Origin: an uncultured Clostridia bacterium
Lineage (GTDB): Bacteria; Bacillota; Clostridia; TANB77; CAG-508
Assembly: GCA_934130975.1 (NCBI GenBank)
Contig: CAKOYU010000001.1
Location: 124,001 to 188,000 of the forward strand
Reading direction: 5' to 3'
Length of the DNA: 64,000 nucleotides
Position numbers and translations under genes: made by a program. Below, piece after piece: positions 52,750 to 60,718 of the stretch (position 1 is its first letter; every line of letters begins with the position of its first letter). The notes beneath the pieces were generated by a model. It saw only the letters and a program-made list of their open reading frames with translations. It searched no databases and was not told the DNA's origin.

Positions 52750-53552
52750 TTAAAGGGTATCTTGGATTTCTTTTATTTTATTAATACTCAAACCTGATAT
52801 TTTACTTATTTTATCTAAAGGCATATTTTCTTTTAGTAAATTAATAATAATTTCTTTTTTTCCTTCTTGCAGACCTTTTTCACGGCCTTCTTGCAGACCT
52901 TTTTCACGGCCCTCTTGCAGGTCTTTTTCTCGACCTTCTTGTAGGCCCAATTTAAGACCTTCTTTAAGACCTCGTGCTTTTCCTTTATCTCTAGCAGAAG
53001 TTAAAGCAGAATGTTCTTCTAAATCAGACATAAGTTTAATTTCAGCTAATCGTTTAACTTCGGCATCACCAGTTAAAACTTCATAGTTTTCAACAGCCTT
53101 TTTGATTAATTTATTTTTCTTTTTAGCCATATCTAAAAGGTCACCCCTTTCCATATCCAGAAAAGCAAGCCACTGATTAAGTGGAAGAGACATATCTGGA
53201 TTTTGATTTCTGAATTTATTCAGTTCTATGTAATAATATTTAACAGTATTATTAAGTTCATAGTTTCTATGATTAGCAGAAACTCTAATAGTTTCTGTAA
53301 AATAATCAGGTAAATCTATGAAAGAATAATCCAAAATAGCAATTATTATAACTGGCTTTAAATCTTCATAGTTTGTTCCATTACCTAATTGTTCCGTTAT
53401 TTTTTTACTTGCATAAAATGTTGTTCGTTCTTCAATATTATTAAAATTTCTTAGTTGAATTTCAACATTAACAAATTTTCCATTAGCTAATTCTACTCCT
53501 AAATCTAAAATACCATATTTTTGTTTTTGACAATATCGTCTTTATCATATGT
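52750..53552 (-). pseudogene. Rpn/PD-(D/E)XK nuclease-family transposase-like gene, decayed
   Basis: The largest open stretch ends at 52750 and runs upstream, without a usable ATG, to about 53520. It encodes YGILDLGVELANGKFVNVEI and FYASKKITEQL, the nuclease core (Asp and the ExQ pair) of recombination-promoting nucleases, and then SFIDLPDYFTE, NQWLAFLDME and a C-terminus of four LQEGREKG-type 24-base repeats. At about 53517-53530 the frame shifts; TYDKDDIVKNK continues in another frame to 53552, after which similarity ends. The first 60 or so residues are missing. It is therefore a truncated, frameshifted remnant. The C-terminal tail LPLDKISKISGL-like segment is intact. Confidence 0.78.
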
Positions 53553-53797
53553 TTAATAGGCTATTATAAAAATAGCATAATTAATAAAACATGACTGCAC
53601 ATCACATCCAATCTTTGTAAAATTTTAACTAATGATTTTTCTAATATGATTTCAAAAAAATTGAAAAAAATTAAAAATTATTTTAAAAACTAAGTTGCTA
53701 ATGTACTTAAAAATTAGTACAGTAATAATATAACACAAAGACATCTATTTGACAAGAGCTTTTAATAAATTATATAAAAAATTAAAAATCTGTTTAA
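53553..53797. other. AT-rich gap without recognisable gene
   Basis: This stretch between the Rpn remnant and the sorting-signal relic has stops in all frames. It includes a small GCTATT...AATAGC hairpin (about 53561-53577) and many A/T runs. I see no promoter, RNA or protein that I can support; it looks like decayed DNA. Confidence 0.6.
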
Positions 53798-53869
53798 TTT
53801 GTGATATTAATTTTATGTGTTGCAATTTTTGAATATTTTAGATATAATAAATTAAAAGATATAAAATAG
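53798..53869 (+). pseudogene. Relic of a fourth xPxAG-type surface protein (C-terminal tail only)
   Basis: From 53798 to the TAG at 53867-53869 one frame reads a hydrophobic segment (FVILILCVAIFEYF) followed by RYNKLKDIK and stop. The tail equals the ends of the three surface proteins at 13656-16102 (KYRKLQDIK, KYNKLKEI, KYRGLKEIK). A stop codon precedes at 53795, and no domain, linker or xPxAG box remains. The relic lies 40 bases before the sortase start. Confidence 0.68.
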
Positions 53870-53908
53870 GAGGAAGTATGCAATAGCCTCTATTAGAAGG
53901 AGCATGAA

Positions 53909-54610
53909 ATGCACGAAACAAATGAAAAAAAGATAATTTCGATACCATTATTTATGATTGTATTATTTGTAATGATAATAACAATATTAGTATTAAGTGT
54001 AAAAGCTATATGTTTTAGTAATAATAGTGAATCTGAAGAGAATGTAATACCAGCAAAGATAGAAGAAGAGAAAGAAATAGAAATAGAAGAAGAAAAAGAT
54101 ATTGAAGAAATAAATACACAAGAAGTTGAAAGTGAGGAAGAACAAAAAGAAGAAGCTTCAGCTCAATCAACAGAAAAAGTAAAATCATATACATCATCTA
54201 ATGGAAAAACTTATGATAGTATAGGTATTTTAAATATACCAAGTTTAAATATAGAATATCCAATATTGTCAACAACAAATGAAAAAAATCTTAAAGTGTC
54301 ATTAACAAAATATTGGGGTGGAAATCCAAATGAAGTTGGAAACTTATGTGTTTCTGGACATAATTATAAAAATTCTAAATTTTTTGGTAAGTTACAAAAT
54401 ATAAAAAATGGAGACATTATTCAAATTACAGATTTAAATGGGCAAACACTAGATTACAAAGTATATGATACAAAGATTGTTGATCCTAGTGACACATCAT
54501 GCACAAGTCAATTAACAAATGGAAATATTGAAATTACATTGATTACTTGTTATTATGAAAATGGTAGTGCTCATGCAAGCAAAAGATTTATTGTTAAAGC
54601 ACGAGTATAA
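53909..54610 (+). CDS. Sortase (class D/E-like cysteine transpeptidase)
   Basis: A 233-residue membrane-anchored sortase. It has a membrane helix (about 10-32), a long Glu/Lys spacer (about 38-90), then the catalytic beta-barrel: IGILNIPSLNIEYPIL, His151 in CVSGHNY, Cys214 in LITCYYENG and Arg226 in SKRFIVKARV. Sortases attach C-terminally signalled proteins to the wall. The start ATG 53909 is six bases after AGAAGGAG. The xPxAG proteins at 13656-16102 are its candidate substrates in this window, and a relic with the same tail lies directly upstream. The class is my estimate from the motif spacing. Confidence 0.9.
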   Translation: MHETNEKKIISIPLFMIVLFVMIITILVLSVKAICFSNNSESEENVIPAKIEEEKEIEIEEEKDIEEINTQEVESEEEQKEEASAQSTEKVKSYTSSNGKTYDSIGILNIPSLNIEYPILSTTNEKNLKVSLTKYWGGNPNEVGNLCVSGHNYKNSKFFGKLQNIKNGDIIQITDLNGQTLDYKVYDTKIVDPSDTSCTSQLTNGNIEITLITCYYENGSAHASKRFIVKARV

Positions 54611-54620
54611 AAAATTTAAA

Positions 54621-54660
54621 ATAAAATCACTAAATATAAATTGGTATTTGGTGATTTTAT
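54621..54660 (+). terminator. Terminator after the sortase gene
   Basis: AAAATCACTAAATA pairs with TATTTGGTGATTTT, followed by ATTTG. Confidence 0.8.
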
Positions 54661-54727
54661 TTGTTATTAGTGGTCAAAGGAATTGACTAAATATAAAGAA
54701 CATTGTAAAATAATAAAGGTGAAGAAA

Positions 54728-55975
54728 ATGAAAGAAATACAAGAAAAAGCAAATTATTGTTTAAACTGCCCAGTAAAACCATGCTCAAATAAAGGATGCC
54801 CTTTAGGAAATAACATACCAGGTTTTATAAAAGCAATTAAAGAAGAAGATTACAAAAAAGCATATGAAATATTATCAGAAACAACAGTATTAGAAGCAGT
54901 ATGTGGAAGAATTTGTCCTCATACTAAGCAATGCGAAGGTTCATGTGTTAGGGGGATAAAGTCATTTCCAGTGAGCATTGGAGAAATGGAAGCGTTTATA
55001 GGTGACGTTTCAATAAAAGAAAATTATAAAATATCAGAAAAAAATACAGAAAATATAGAGAGAAAAATTGCAATTGTGGGAGGTGGTCCTGCAGGACTTA
55101 CGGCAGCAGCTTTTTTATTGAAGAATGGATATTCTGTAACAATATATGAAAAATATAATTACTTAGGTGGACTGTTAGTACATGGAATTCCTGAATTTAG
55201 ATTACCAAAAGAAGTTGTTAAGCAAACAGTACAAAAAATAGTTGATTTAGGTTTAGAAGTAAGATATAATCAAGAATTAGAAAAAGATTTTACATTGCAG
55301 GAATTAGAAGAAAATTATGAGGCTATATTTCTAGCATTTGGAGCTAATGTAACAACAAAAATGGGAGTTGAAGGAGAAGAATTAAAAGGTGTATATGGTG
55401 GCAACCAATTATTAGAACATCAATTGCATCCAAATTATTCAAATAAAAAAGTTGCTATAATTGGTGGAGGAAATGTTGCAATGGATTGTGCTAGAACAAT
55501 AAAAAGACTAGGAGCACAAGAAGTAAAAGTAATATATAGAAGAGCAGAAGAACAAATGCCAGCAGAGACAAAAGAGATTCAAGAAGCTAAAGAAGAAGGA
55601 ATAGAATTTTTATTTCAAAATAATATTGTAAGAATATTAGGAAAAGAAAAAGTTGAACAAGTCGAATTAATAAAAACAGAGCTTGTTCAAAAAGAGGGAG
55701 AAATAAGAAAAGTTCCTGTAAATATTGACAACAGTAATTATATAATAGATATAGATTATATAGTAATGGCACTAGGTTCAGAGCCAGAAAAATTTGTGAA
55801 AAATTTAGGTTTGGAATTAAATAAATGGGGTAGAATTCAAATTGATGAAAAAAATAGAACATCAAATTCTAAAGTTTTTGCCGGTGGAGACATTGCAGGT
55901 GCTAAAGGTACAGTTGCATGGGCAGCTCGTTCTGGAAGAGATGCTGCATATTCTATAATGGAATATTTAAAATAA
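54728..55975 (+). CDS. GltD-like NAD(P)-dependent oxidoreductase (glutamate synthase small subunit family)
   Basis: A 415-residue flavoprotein. The N-terminal domain has two cysteine clusters for 4Fe-4S centres (CLNCPVKPCSNKGCPLG from Cys11; CGRICPHTKQCEGSC). Then follow an FAD-binding Rossmann motif (IVGGGPAGLTAAAFLL), an NAD(P) motif (IIGGGNVAMDCARTI) and the closing VFAGGDIAGAKGTVAWAARSG. Relatives include GltD and NfnB-type subunits. No large GltB subunit is adjacent, so it may pair with another protein or act alone. ATG 54728 follows AAAGGTGAAG. It ends at a perfect hairpin terminator. Confidence 0.87.
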   Translation: MKEIQEKANYCLNCPVKPCSNKGCPLGNNIPGFIKAIKEEDYKKAYEILSETTVLEAVCGRICPHTKQCEGSCVRGIKSFPVSIGEMEAFIGDVSIKENYKISEKNTENIERKIAIVGGGPAGLTAAAFLLKNGYSVTIYEKYNYLGGLLVHGIPEFRLPKEVVKQTVQKIVDLGLEVRYNQELEKDFTLQELEENYEAIFLAFGANVTTKMGVEGEELKGVYGGNQLLEHQLHPNYSNKKVAIIGGGNVAMDCARTIKRLGAQEVKVIYRRAEEQMPAETKEIQEAKEEGIEFLFQNNIVRILGKEKVEQVELIKTELVQKEGEIRKVPVNIDNSNYIIDIDYIVMALGSEPEKFVKNLGLELNKWGRIQIDEKNRTSNSKVFAGGDIAGAKGTVAWAARSGRDAAYSIMEYLK

Positions 55976-55976
55976 A

Positions 55977-56005
55977 AAAAGTCGACAATTTGATGTCGAC
56001 TTTTT
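55977..56005 (+). terminator. Terminator after the GltD-like gene
   Basis: AAAAGTCGACA pairs with TGTCGACTTTT around ATTTGA, followed by T. Confidence 0.9.
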
Positions 56006-56023
56006 GAGATTCTTTAGTATGAT

Positions 56024-56172
56024 ATCTTTTGTATAATTAACATTTGTATATATAAATCTTTTGTATAGTCATCTTTTGTAAATAATAACTTGCAAAAATC
56101 ATTTGTACACTTATCATTTGTAAAGTTTTTCATTAGTACTTTAAAATCATTTGTATACTAAAATCTTCTGTT
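56024..56172 (+). repeat. Array of ATCWTTTGTA repeats, about 16-bp spacing
   Basis: Seven clear 10-base copies of ATC(T/A)TTTGTA or close start at 56024, 56039, 56056, 56071, 56098, 56113 and 56146, with degenerate ones at about 56087, 56129 and 56163. Steps are mainly 15-17 bases. On the minus strand the unit reads TACAAAWGAT. It occupies the 3' side of the HExxH gene. Related TACATTTGT and ACAAATGTA sites occur before that gene at 57341-57372. Confidence 0.72.
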
Positions 56173-57253
56173 AATTATGTATTTTTTCTCCTGTTACGAA
56201 GTTTTTAATTGCTCTAAACCAAGAAACAAATAAATTAGGTTTCTTACATTCAAGAGCTGTTTCAATGCCACCATTTTCAAGCACGTTAGATTTATGTTCT
56301 AATTGTGACATTTTTTCTGTATAGTAATCATCAAAGAAAGTATAATTATCAGTAGTACCGATTAACTCTCTATAATGTTCTAATTTTCTTCTATAATTAT
56401 CAAGTTGTTCTAAATCTTCTATATTTCTAAAAGCTTTATCAAAATAATTTTTTATAATTAGATTTTGGGCTTTTTCAAAATATTCAGATATTTTATTTTT
56501 ACAGTTTTCTGTTTTTTCAACAAGTTTTTCAACTGTTTTATTTCTTTCATCATATGATGATGATTTATTATTTAATTTTATAATTTTTTCTTCAAGGTCT
56601 AGAATTTGATCAACGTAGTATTCGATATCATCATAAGTTTTTTCTGATGTTAATTTGATAAATTCATTTTTGAACTTATCATTACTTGTAAATGTACTAT
56701 CAAATAATACGGTTTCTCCTGTAATATAAGCCATTTGCTCAATTAAATTACATTCTAAAGGATAGTATGATGGACTGATTGTTCTAAATGATACACCAAA
56801 ATATTTAACGTAATCTTTTTCGATTCCAATTACTTTTGATGTGATATATTGAACTGCAGCTTCATTTAATCCCATACCAACAATTTTAAAATTATCAAAA
56901 TTACATAATCCCATTCTAATAAGATTATTTCTTTTATCTTTAACTTCTTGAATATAGTGAATACATTCATGAATTGCGAATTCTTCTAAATCTTCGATAG
57001 CAATTTTTTCGTTAAAGTATATAGATGTATTTTTATAAAAGTAGTTTGCTTCTGCCATGCCTTCTGGCATTGTTGCTCTATACATACCTAATTTTGATAG
57101 TTTTGCAAATAAATCACTCTCATTAAAACAAAGTTCTGGAAATGTATTGCATAACTTTGTAGCGATATTATGAGAGATACGATTTACAGACATTGTATCA
57201 AGTATGTCTACTACTCTTATACCATCTTTTCTTAAATCAGATTCGATGCTCAT
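56171..57253 (-). CDS. Putative zinc metallopeptidase (HExxH), unknown family
   Basis: A 360-residue protein with HECIH at residues 95-99 in EFAIHECIHYIQE and a Glu at 131 in GLNEAAVQY, the spacing of a gluzincin-type zinc site (two His plus a downstream Glu). The first 200 residues seem to form the catalytic domain. The following part (about 205-330) is a long helical, coiled-coil-like region, and a basic C-terminus ends it. There is no signal peptide, so it is probably cytoplasmic. I do not know the family. The start at 57253 has GGAGG five bases before it. Short TACAAATG-type repeats flank the gene on both sides. Confidence 0.7.
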   Translation of the reverse strand: MSIESDLRKDGIRVVDILDTMSVNRISHNIATKLCNTFPELCFNESDLFAKLSKLGMYRATMPEGMAEANYFYKNTSIYFNEKIAIEDLEEFAIHECIHYIQEVKDKRNNLIRMGLCNFDNFKIVGMGLNEAAVQYITSKVIGIEKDYVKYFGVSFRTISPSYYPLECNLIEQMAYITGETVLFDSTFTSNDKFKNEFIKLTSEKTYDDIEYYVDQILDLEEKIIKLNNKSSSYDERNKTVEKLVEKTENCKNKISEYFEKAQNLIIKNYFDKAFRNIEDLEQLDNYRRKLEHYRELIGTTDNYTFFDDYYTEKMSQLEHKSNVLENGGIETALECKKPNLFVSWFRAIKNFVTGEKIHN

Positions 57254-57329
57254 TGTATCCTCCGTTTTTTGACTTTTTGTATAAAATTTCGTCAAATTCA
57301 TTATACAATATTTCGTCATAAATGTGTAT

Positions 57330-57528
57330 TACATTTACATTACATTTGTGTTACAAAAATATTACAAATGTATATTGAAGATAGTTACAATTCATAGTTT
57401 ATGACAAAAATATATATATTATCAATTTTTTAATATACTTTTAACTGAATTGCGAAAGGTAACTAGATATAAATTTTATTTGCAGAAATGTGATTTTTGT
57501 AATAAAATTACTTGCAAAAATGTGATTT
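57330..57528. promoter_or_regulatory. Intergenic region with inverted and direct repeats
   Basis: TACATTTGT (57341-57349) and ACAAATGTA (57364-57372) are a perfect inverted pair upstream of the minus-strand gene, a candidate operator. Further on, a 17-base unit TTGCARAAATGTGATTT occurs at 57480-57496 and 57512-57528, exactly 32 bases apart, upstream of the plus-strand phosphoesterase. No gene is seen in the 308-base gap. Confidence 0.6.
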
Positions 57529-57561
57529 GATTTTAATTACTAATGTTTGGAGAGATAAAAA

Positions 57562-58302
57562 ATGAAAATAGGTATAATAACGGATATTCATAGTAATATT
57601 CAAGCCCTAGATGCTGTATTAAAGGAATTTGATAGAAGAGAAGTTGAGAAAATAATATGTTGTGGAGATATAATTGGAATAGGACCAAATCCAGAGGAAA
57701 CAGTCCAGATGTTAATTAAAAGAAAACATAGTTTAATATCAGTAAGAGGAAACCATGAAAAATATTTAATTGAGGGGTTACCAAGAGAAGTGCATGAAGA
57801 TAAAAGAAAAATGAGTCCAGAGGAAATAAAAAATCATGAATGGAATCATAACAAGCTAAGTGAAGAGTCTAAAAATTTTATTATTGAATTGCCAGAAACA
57901 AGAAGCTTTGAAATAGAAAATAAGAAAATACATGTTGTACATTATCCATGCAATGAAGAAGGAAATTATAAAAAAATTATCAAAAGACCTACTATTGCTG
58001 ATAATCAAGAGATGTTTAAGAAAATAGATGCTGATATATTTTTATATGGGCACACACATACTATTAGCGTGAATAGTAATGATGATAAATGGTATATAAA
58101 TACTGGGGCCGTAGGTTGTATTATTGACAATGATATGGCTAGTGCAGGAATATTAAGTATTAATAATGGAAAAGTAGATTTTCAATGTTTAAGTATTGAA
58201 TATGATATTAAGAAAACTATAGAAGAAATAAATAAAATAAAGTTTCCAATGTATAAAAAAATATTAAAAATATTTTATAGAAGAGATATGGAAGGAAATT
58301 AA
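57562..58302 (+). CDS. YfcE-like metallophosphoesterase
   Basis: A 246-residue calcineurin-like phosphoesterase with all metal motifs: IITDIHSN (Asp8, His10), CCGDIIGIGP, VRGNHEKY, VHYP and YGHTHTISVN. The cytoplasmic family acts on phosphodiesters or phosphomonoesters; no substrate can be named. The helical insert near EDKRKMSPEEIKNHEWNHN is of the type found in the larger bacterial members. It is a single gene with AGAGAT-type weak ribosome binding site. Two paralogous folds exist in this window (see 24153), but they are distant relatives. Confidence 0.85.
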   Translation: MKIGIITDIHSNIQALDAVLKEFDRREVEKIICCGDIIGIGPNPEETVQMLIKRKHSLISVRGNHEKYLIEGLPREVHEDKRKMSPEEIKNHEWNHNKLSEESKNFIIELPETRSFEIENKKIHVVHYPCNEEGNYKKIIKRPTIADNQEMFKKIDADIFLYGHTHTISVNSNDDKWYINTGAVGCIIDNDMASAGILSINNGKVDFQCLSIEYDIKKTIEEINKIKFPMYKKILKIFYRRDMEGN

Positions 58303-58439
58303 TAACTTGATTTTATTAAGGATAAATATATGTTATAGAAGAAAACTCTAATAATAAAAAATAAATTTACAATTTTCATACTAAGAATAAAACTAAAAGA
58401 ACCGCATAAAATTAAATATTAGAATTTGGAGGTTTTTTT

Positions 58440-59201
58440 ATGTTTTTAATATTTAATAAAGAAAAAATACAAACATATGCAGTATCAATATTGACAGTTG
58501 CAGTTTTAATAGCTGTTGCGAATATAAAGAATATAAGTGCAATTCCCGCATCTACTACGGAAAAATATTTACCGATTTATAATGTGCAAACACAAGAAAA
58601 CAAAATTGCATTTACAATGAATTGTGCGTGGAATGCTGATGATATAGATAGCATTTTAGAAACGCTAAAAAATAATGATGTACATATAACATTTTTTATG
58701 GTAGGGGACTGGGTAGACAAATATCCAGAAGCAGTAAAAAAGATATATGAAGCAGGTCATGAAATAGGAAGCCATAGTAATACACATCCACATGTAAATA
58801 ATTTATCAGCAGAAAAAAATTTAGAAGAAATAAATTTAAGTGTAAATAAAATAGAAAAAATAACAGGACATAAAACCAATTTATATAGAGCACCATATGG
58901 GGAATATAATAATATAGTAATAAAAACGGCACAGGAAAATGGATTTTATACTATTCAATGGAATTTAGATACTCTTGATTATCAAGGACTAACAGGTGAA
59001 GAAATGTGGAATAGGTTAAAAAATAAATTAGATGGAGGTTCAATAATATTAAGTCATAATGGAACTAAGCATACTGCAGATAGTTTAGATATGTTAATAA
59101 AAAATATTAAAGCAAGTGGATTCAAATTAATTACTATTTCTGAATTAATATATAAAGATAATTATTCAATAAATAACAATGGAACTCAAGTATTTAACTA
59201 A
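58440..59201 (+). CDS. Polysaccharide deacetylase-like protein with substituted catalytic residue
   Basis: A 253-residue NodB-fold protein with an N-terminal membrane anchor (about 11-30). The second motif HSNTH (His112, His116), RAPYGEY (motif 3), the Trp/Asp block WNLDTLDYQG and the final LSHNG are present. In the first motif TFDD is replaced by TMNC (Asn61, Cys62). A Cys or Ala in the second position is common in this sporulation-linked clostridial subfamily, but the first Asp is the catalytic base and is lost here. It may be inactive or work differently. AGGAGG-like GGAGG lies seven bases before the ATG. The next gene is of unknown function. Confidence 0.8.
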   Translation: MFLIFNKEKIQTYAVSILTVAVLIAVANIKNISAIPASTTEKYLPIYNVQTQENKIAFTMNCAWNADDIDSILETLKNNDVHITFFMVGDWVDKYPEAVKKIYEAGHEIGSHSNTHPHVNNLSAEKNLEEINLSVNKIEKITGHKTNLYRAPYGEYNNIVIKTAQENGFYTIQWNLDTLDYQGLTGEEMWNRLKNKLDGGSIILSHNGTKHTADSLDMLIKNIKASGFKLITISELIYKDNYSINNNGTQVFN

Positions 59202-59250
59202 GAGTATAAAAAGTAAAGATTAGGAAATACTGAAGGCAAAGGAGAACGTT

Positions 59251-59745
59251 ATGCCATTAGTTGGAATAATTGCGAAAAAGAGAGATTTTCAAGCAATTAA
59301 AAAAGAATTGCAGAATTGTAATATTGAGTTAATACATTTAAATAAAGAAACAATAATGAATGTTAATAAAATATTCTTTGAAGAAATAATAATTTTAGAG
59401 GACATAAATTTAATGCCTAGTGAATATAAATTTATGAATGAAGTTGTTTTAAAAACCAAATATTTAATAATTAATGCTGATATAGAAATAAATATTTTAA
59501 AATATATAACAATAGAAAAACCTGTAAAAGTAATAACATTTGGTTTTAATTCTAAAGCTACTATAAGTATATCAAGTGTAAATGATGAGAAAATAATTGT
59601 ATGTTTACAAAGAAATCTTGAGAGAGTAGACAACAAAATTATAGAGGCACAAGAAAAAGAAATCAAAATAGTTAAAGATACTAATAGAAAAATTCATAAT
59701 AAATTAGTTGTTTTTATTGTAAAAGAACTGCATAATATTAAATAA
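59251..59745 (+). CDS. Conserved protein of unknown function (164 aa)
   Basis: A 164-residue soluble protein with alternating strands and helices: MPLVGIIAKKRDFQAIKKEL, EEIIILEDI, KYLIINADIE, and PVKVITFGFNSKATISISSV. The last block has the look of an ATP/UDP-sugar ligase end domain, and I recall similar clostridial proteins without function. AAAGGAGAA lies before ATG 59251, 49 bases after the deacetylase-like gene, so the two probably share a transcript. It could be a regulator or accessory of wall metabolism; this is guesswork. Confidence 0.62.
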   Translation: MPLVGIIAKKRDFQAIKKELQNCNIELIHLNKETIMNVNKIFFEEIIILEDINLMPSEYKFMNEVVLKTKYLIINADIEINILKYITIEKPVKVITFGFNSKATISISSVNDEKIIVCLQRNLERVDNKIIEAQEKEIKIVKDTNRKIHNKLVVFIVKELHNIK

Positions 59746-59811
59746 ATTACCTATAAATACCAATATTTGAGGAAAAACCATCAAAAAAATAGAAAAAATT
59801 AACTTTTTATG

Positions 59812-59840
59812 TAGACAAAACCAAAAAAGTGTAGTATAAT
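59812..59840 (+). promoter_or_regulatory. Promoter of the second SSB gene
   Basis: TAGACA (59812-59817), 17 bp, TATAAT (59835-59840). Leader about 75 bases. Confidence 0.72.
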
Positions 59841-59921
59841 AAGAATTGTAGAAAATTTAAAAAGAGAAAAGCAAGACGAGAAATTTACAATTGATAAAGA
59901 AAATTTAAGGAGGAAACAAAA

Positions 59922-60623
59922 TTGGATACAAATTATTTAGAAAACAACTACTTAACATTAGTAGGAAAAGTTACAGGCGAAAAGAAATTCAGCCACGAAA
60001 TTTATGGTGAGAAATTTTACTCATTCAACTTATCAATACCACGTTTAAGTGGAAACTCAGATATTATACCAATAACAATATCTGAAAGATTAATAACAGA
60101 CGAAATGTTAACAGAAGGAAATAAACTATTAATAAAAGGTCAATTTAGATCATATAATAGTTATGAAAATGAAAGAAATAAATTAATCTTAACAGTATTT
60201 GCAAAAGATGTTGAAGAGTTAAAAGAAAATGAAGAACAAGAAGAAAATGACATAGTAAAAAAAGATGAAACAACAAACGAAGTTGTACTTATCGGATTTG
60301 TATGTAAAAAACCAATTTACAGACAAACACCATTTGGAAGAGAAATTGCAGATTTATTATTAGCAGTAAACAGAGCATATAATAAATCAGATTATATTCC
60401 AACAATAGCATGGGGAAGAAATGCAAGATTCTGCCAAAACTTAGAAGTTGGAGCTCAAGTAAAAATTATAGGAAGAGTTCAATCAAGACAATATGAAAAG
60501 AAATATGAAGATGGAACATCAGAAATGAAAGTAGCTTATGAAGTTTCAATATGTAGTTTAGAATTAATAAACGAAGAAGGAACAGAAAATAAAGAAGAAA
60601 ATGAAAGCCAAGAGGCTGTTTAG
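59922..60623 (+). CDS. Single-stranded DNA-binding protein with two OB folds (paralog B)
   Basis: A 233-residue protein with two OB folds. The first (about 8-105) has LTLVGKVTGEKKFSH and KLLIKGQFRSYNSYEN; the second (about 125-215) has NEVVLIGFVCKKPIYRQTPFGREIADL, in segments typical of SSB, then YIPTIAWGRNARFCQNLEVG and KIIGRVQSRQYEKKYEDG. A short acidic C-terminus ends in SQEAV, not DDDIPF. The start is TTG 59922 behind AGGAGG, eight bases away. The layout equals the gene at 44020. It is monocistronic with promoter and terminator and probably well expressed. Role in replication or repair is inferred. Confidence 0.82.
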   Translation: MDTNYLENNYLTLVGKVTGEKKFSHEIYGEKFYSFNLSIPRLSGNSDIIPITISERLITDEMLTEGNKLLIKGQFRSYNSYENERNKLILTVFAKDVEELKENEEQEENDIVKKDETTNEVVLIGFVCKKPIYRQTPFGREIADLLLAVNRAYNKSDYIPTIAWGRNARFCQNLEVGAQVKIIGRVQSRQYEKKYEDGTSEMKVAYEVSICSLELINEEGTENKEENESQEAV

Positions 60624-60631
60624 TATAAATA

Positions 60632-60673
60632 AATCAACTGTACTGCAATAAAAGTAGTACAGTTGATTTTTTG
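60632..60673 (+). terminator. Terminator after the second SSB gene
   Basis: AATCAACTGTACT pairs with AGTACAGTTGATT, followed by TTTTTG. Confidence 0.92.
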
Positions 60674-60718
60674 TTATTATATTGTTATAATATGGATATT
60701 GAAAAACGGAGGTTACAT

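Noticed and set aside
52860..52960. 24-base tandem repeats as a CRISPR or minisatellite outside genes
   Set aside because: They are in frame and encode LQEGREKG units in the C-terminus of the Rpn-type gene, a common feature of that family.
56024..56172. CRISPR array
   Set aside because: Units are only about 10 bases, spacing is about 16, and no cas genes are in the window.
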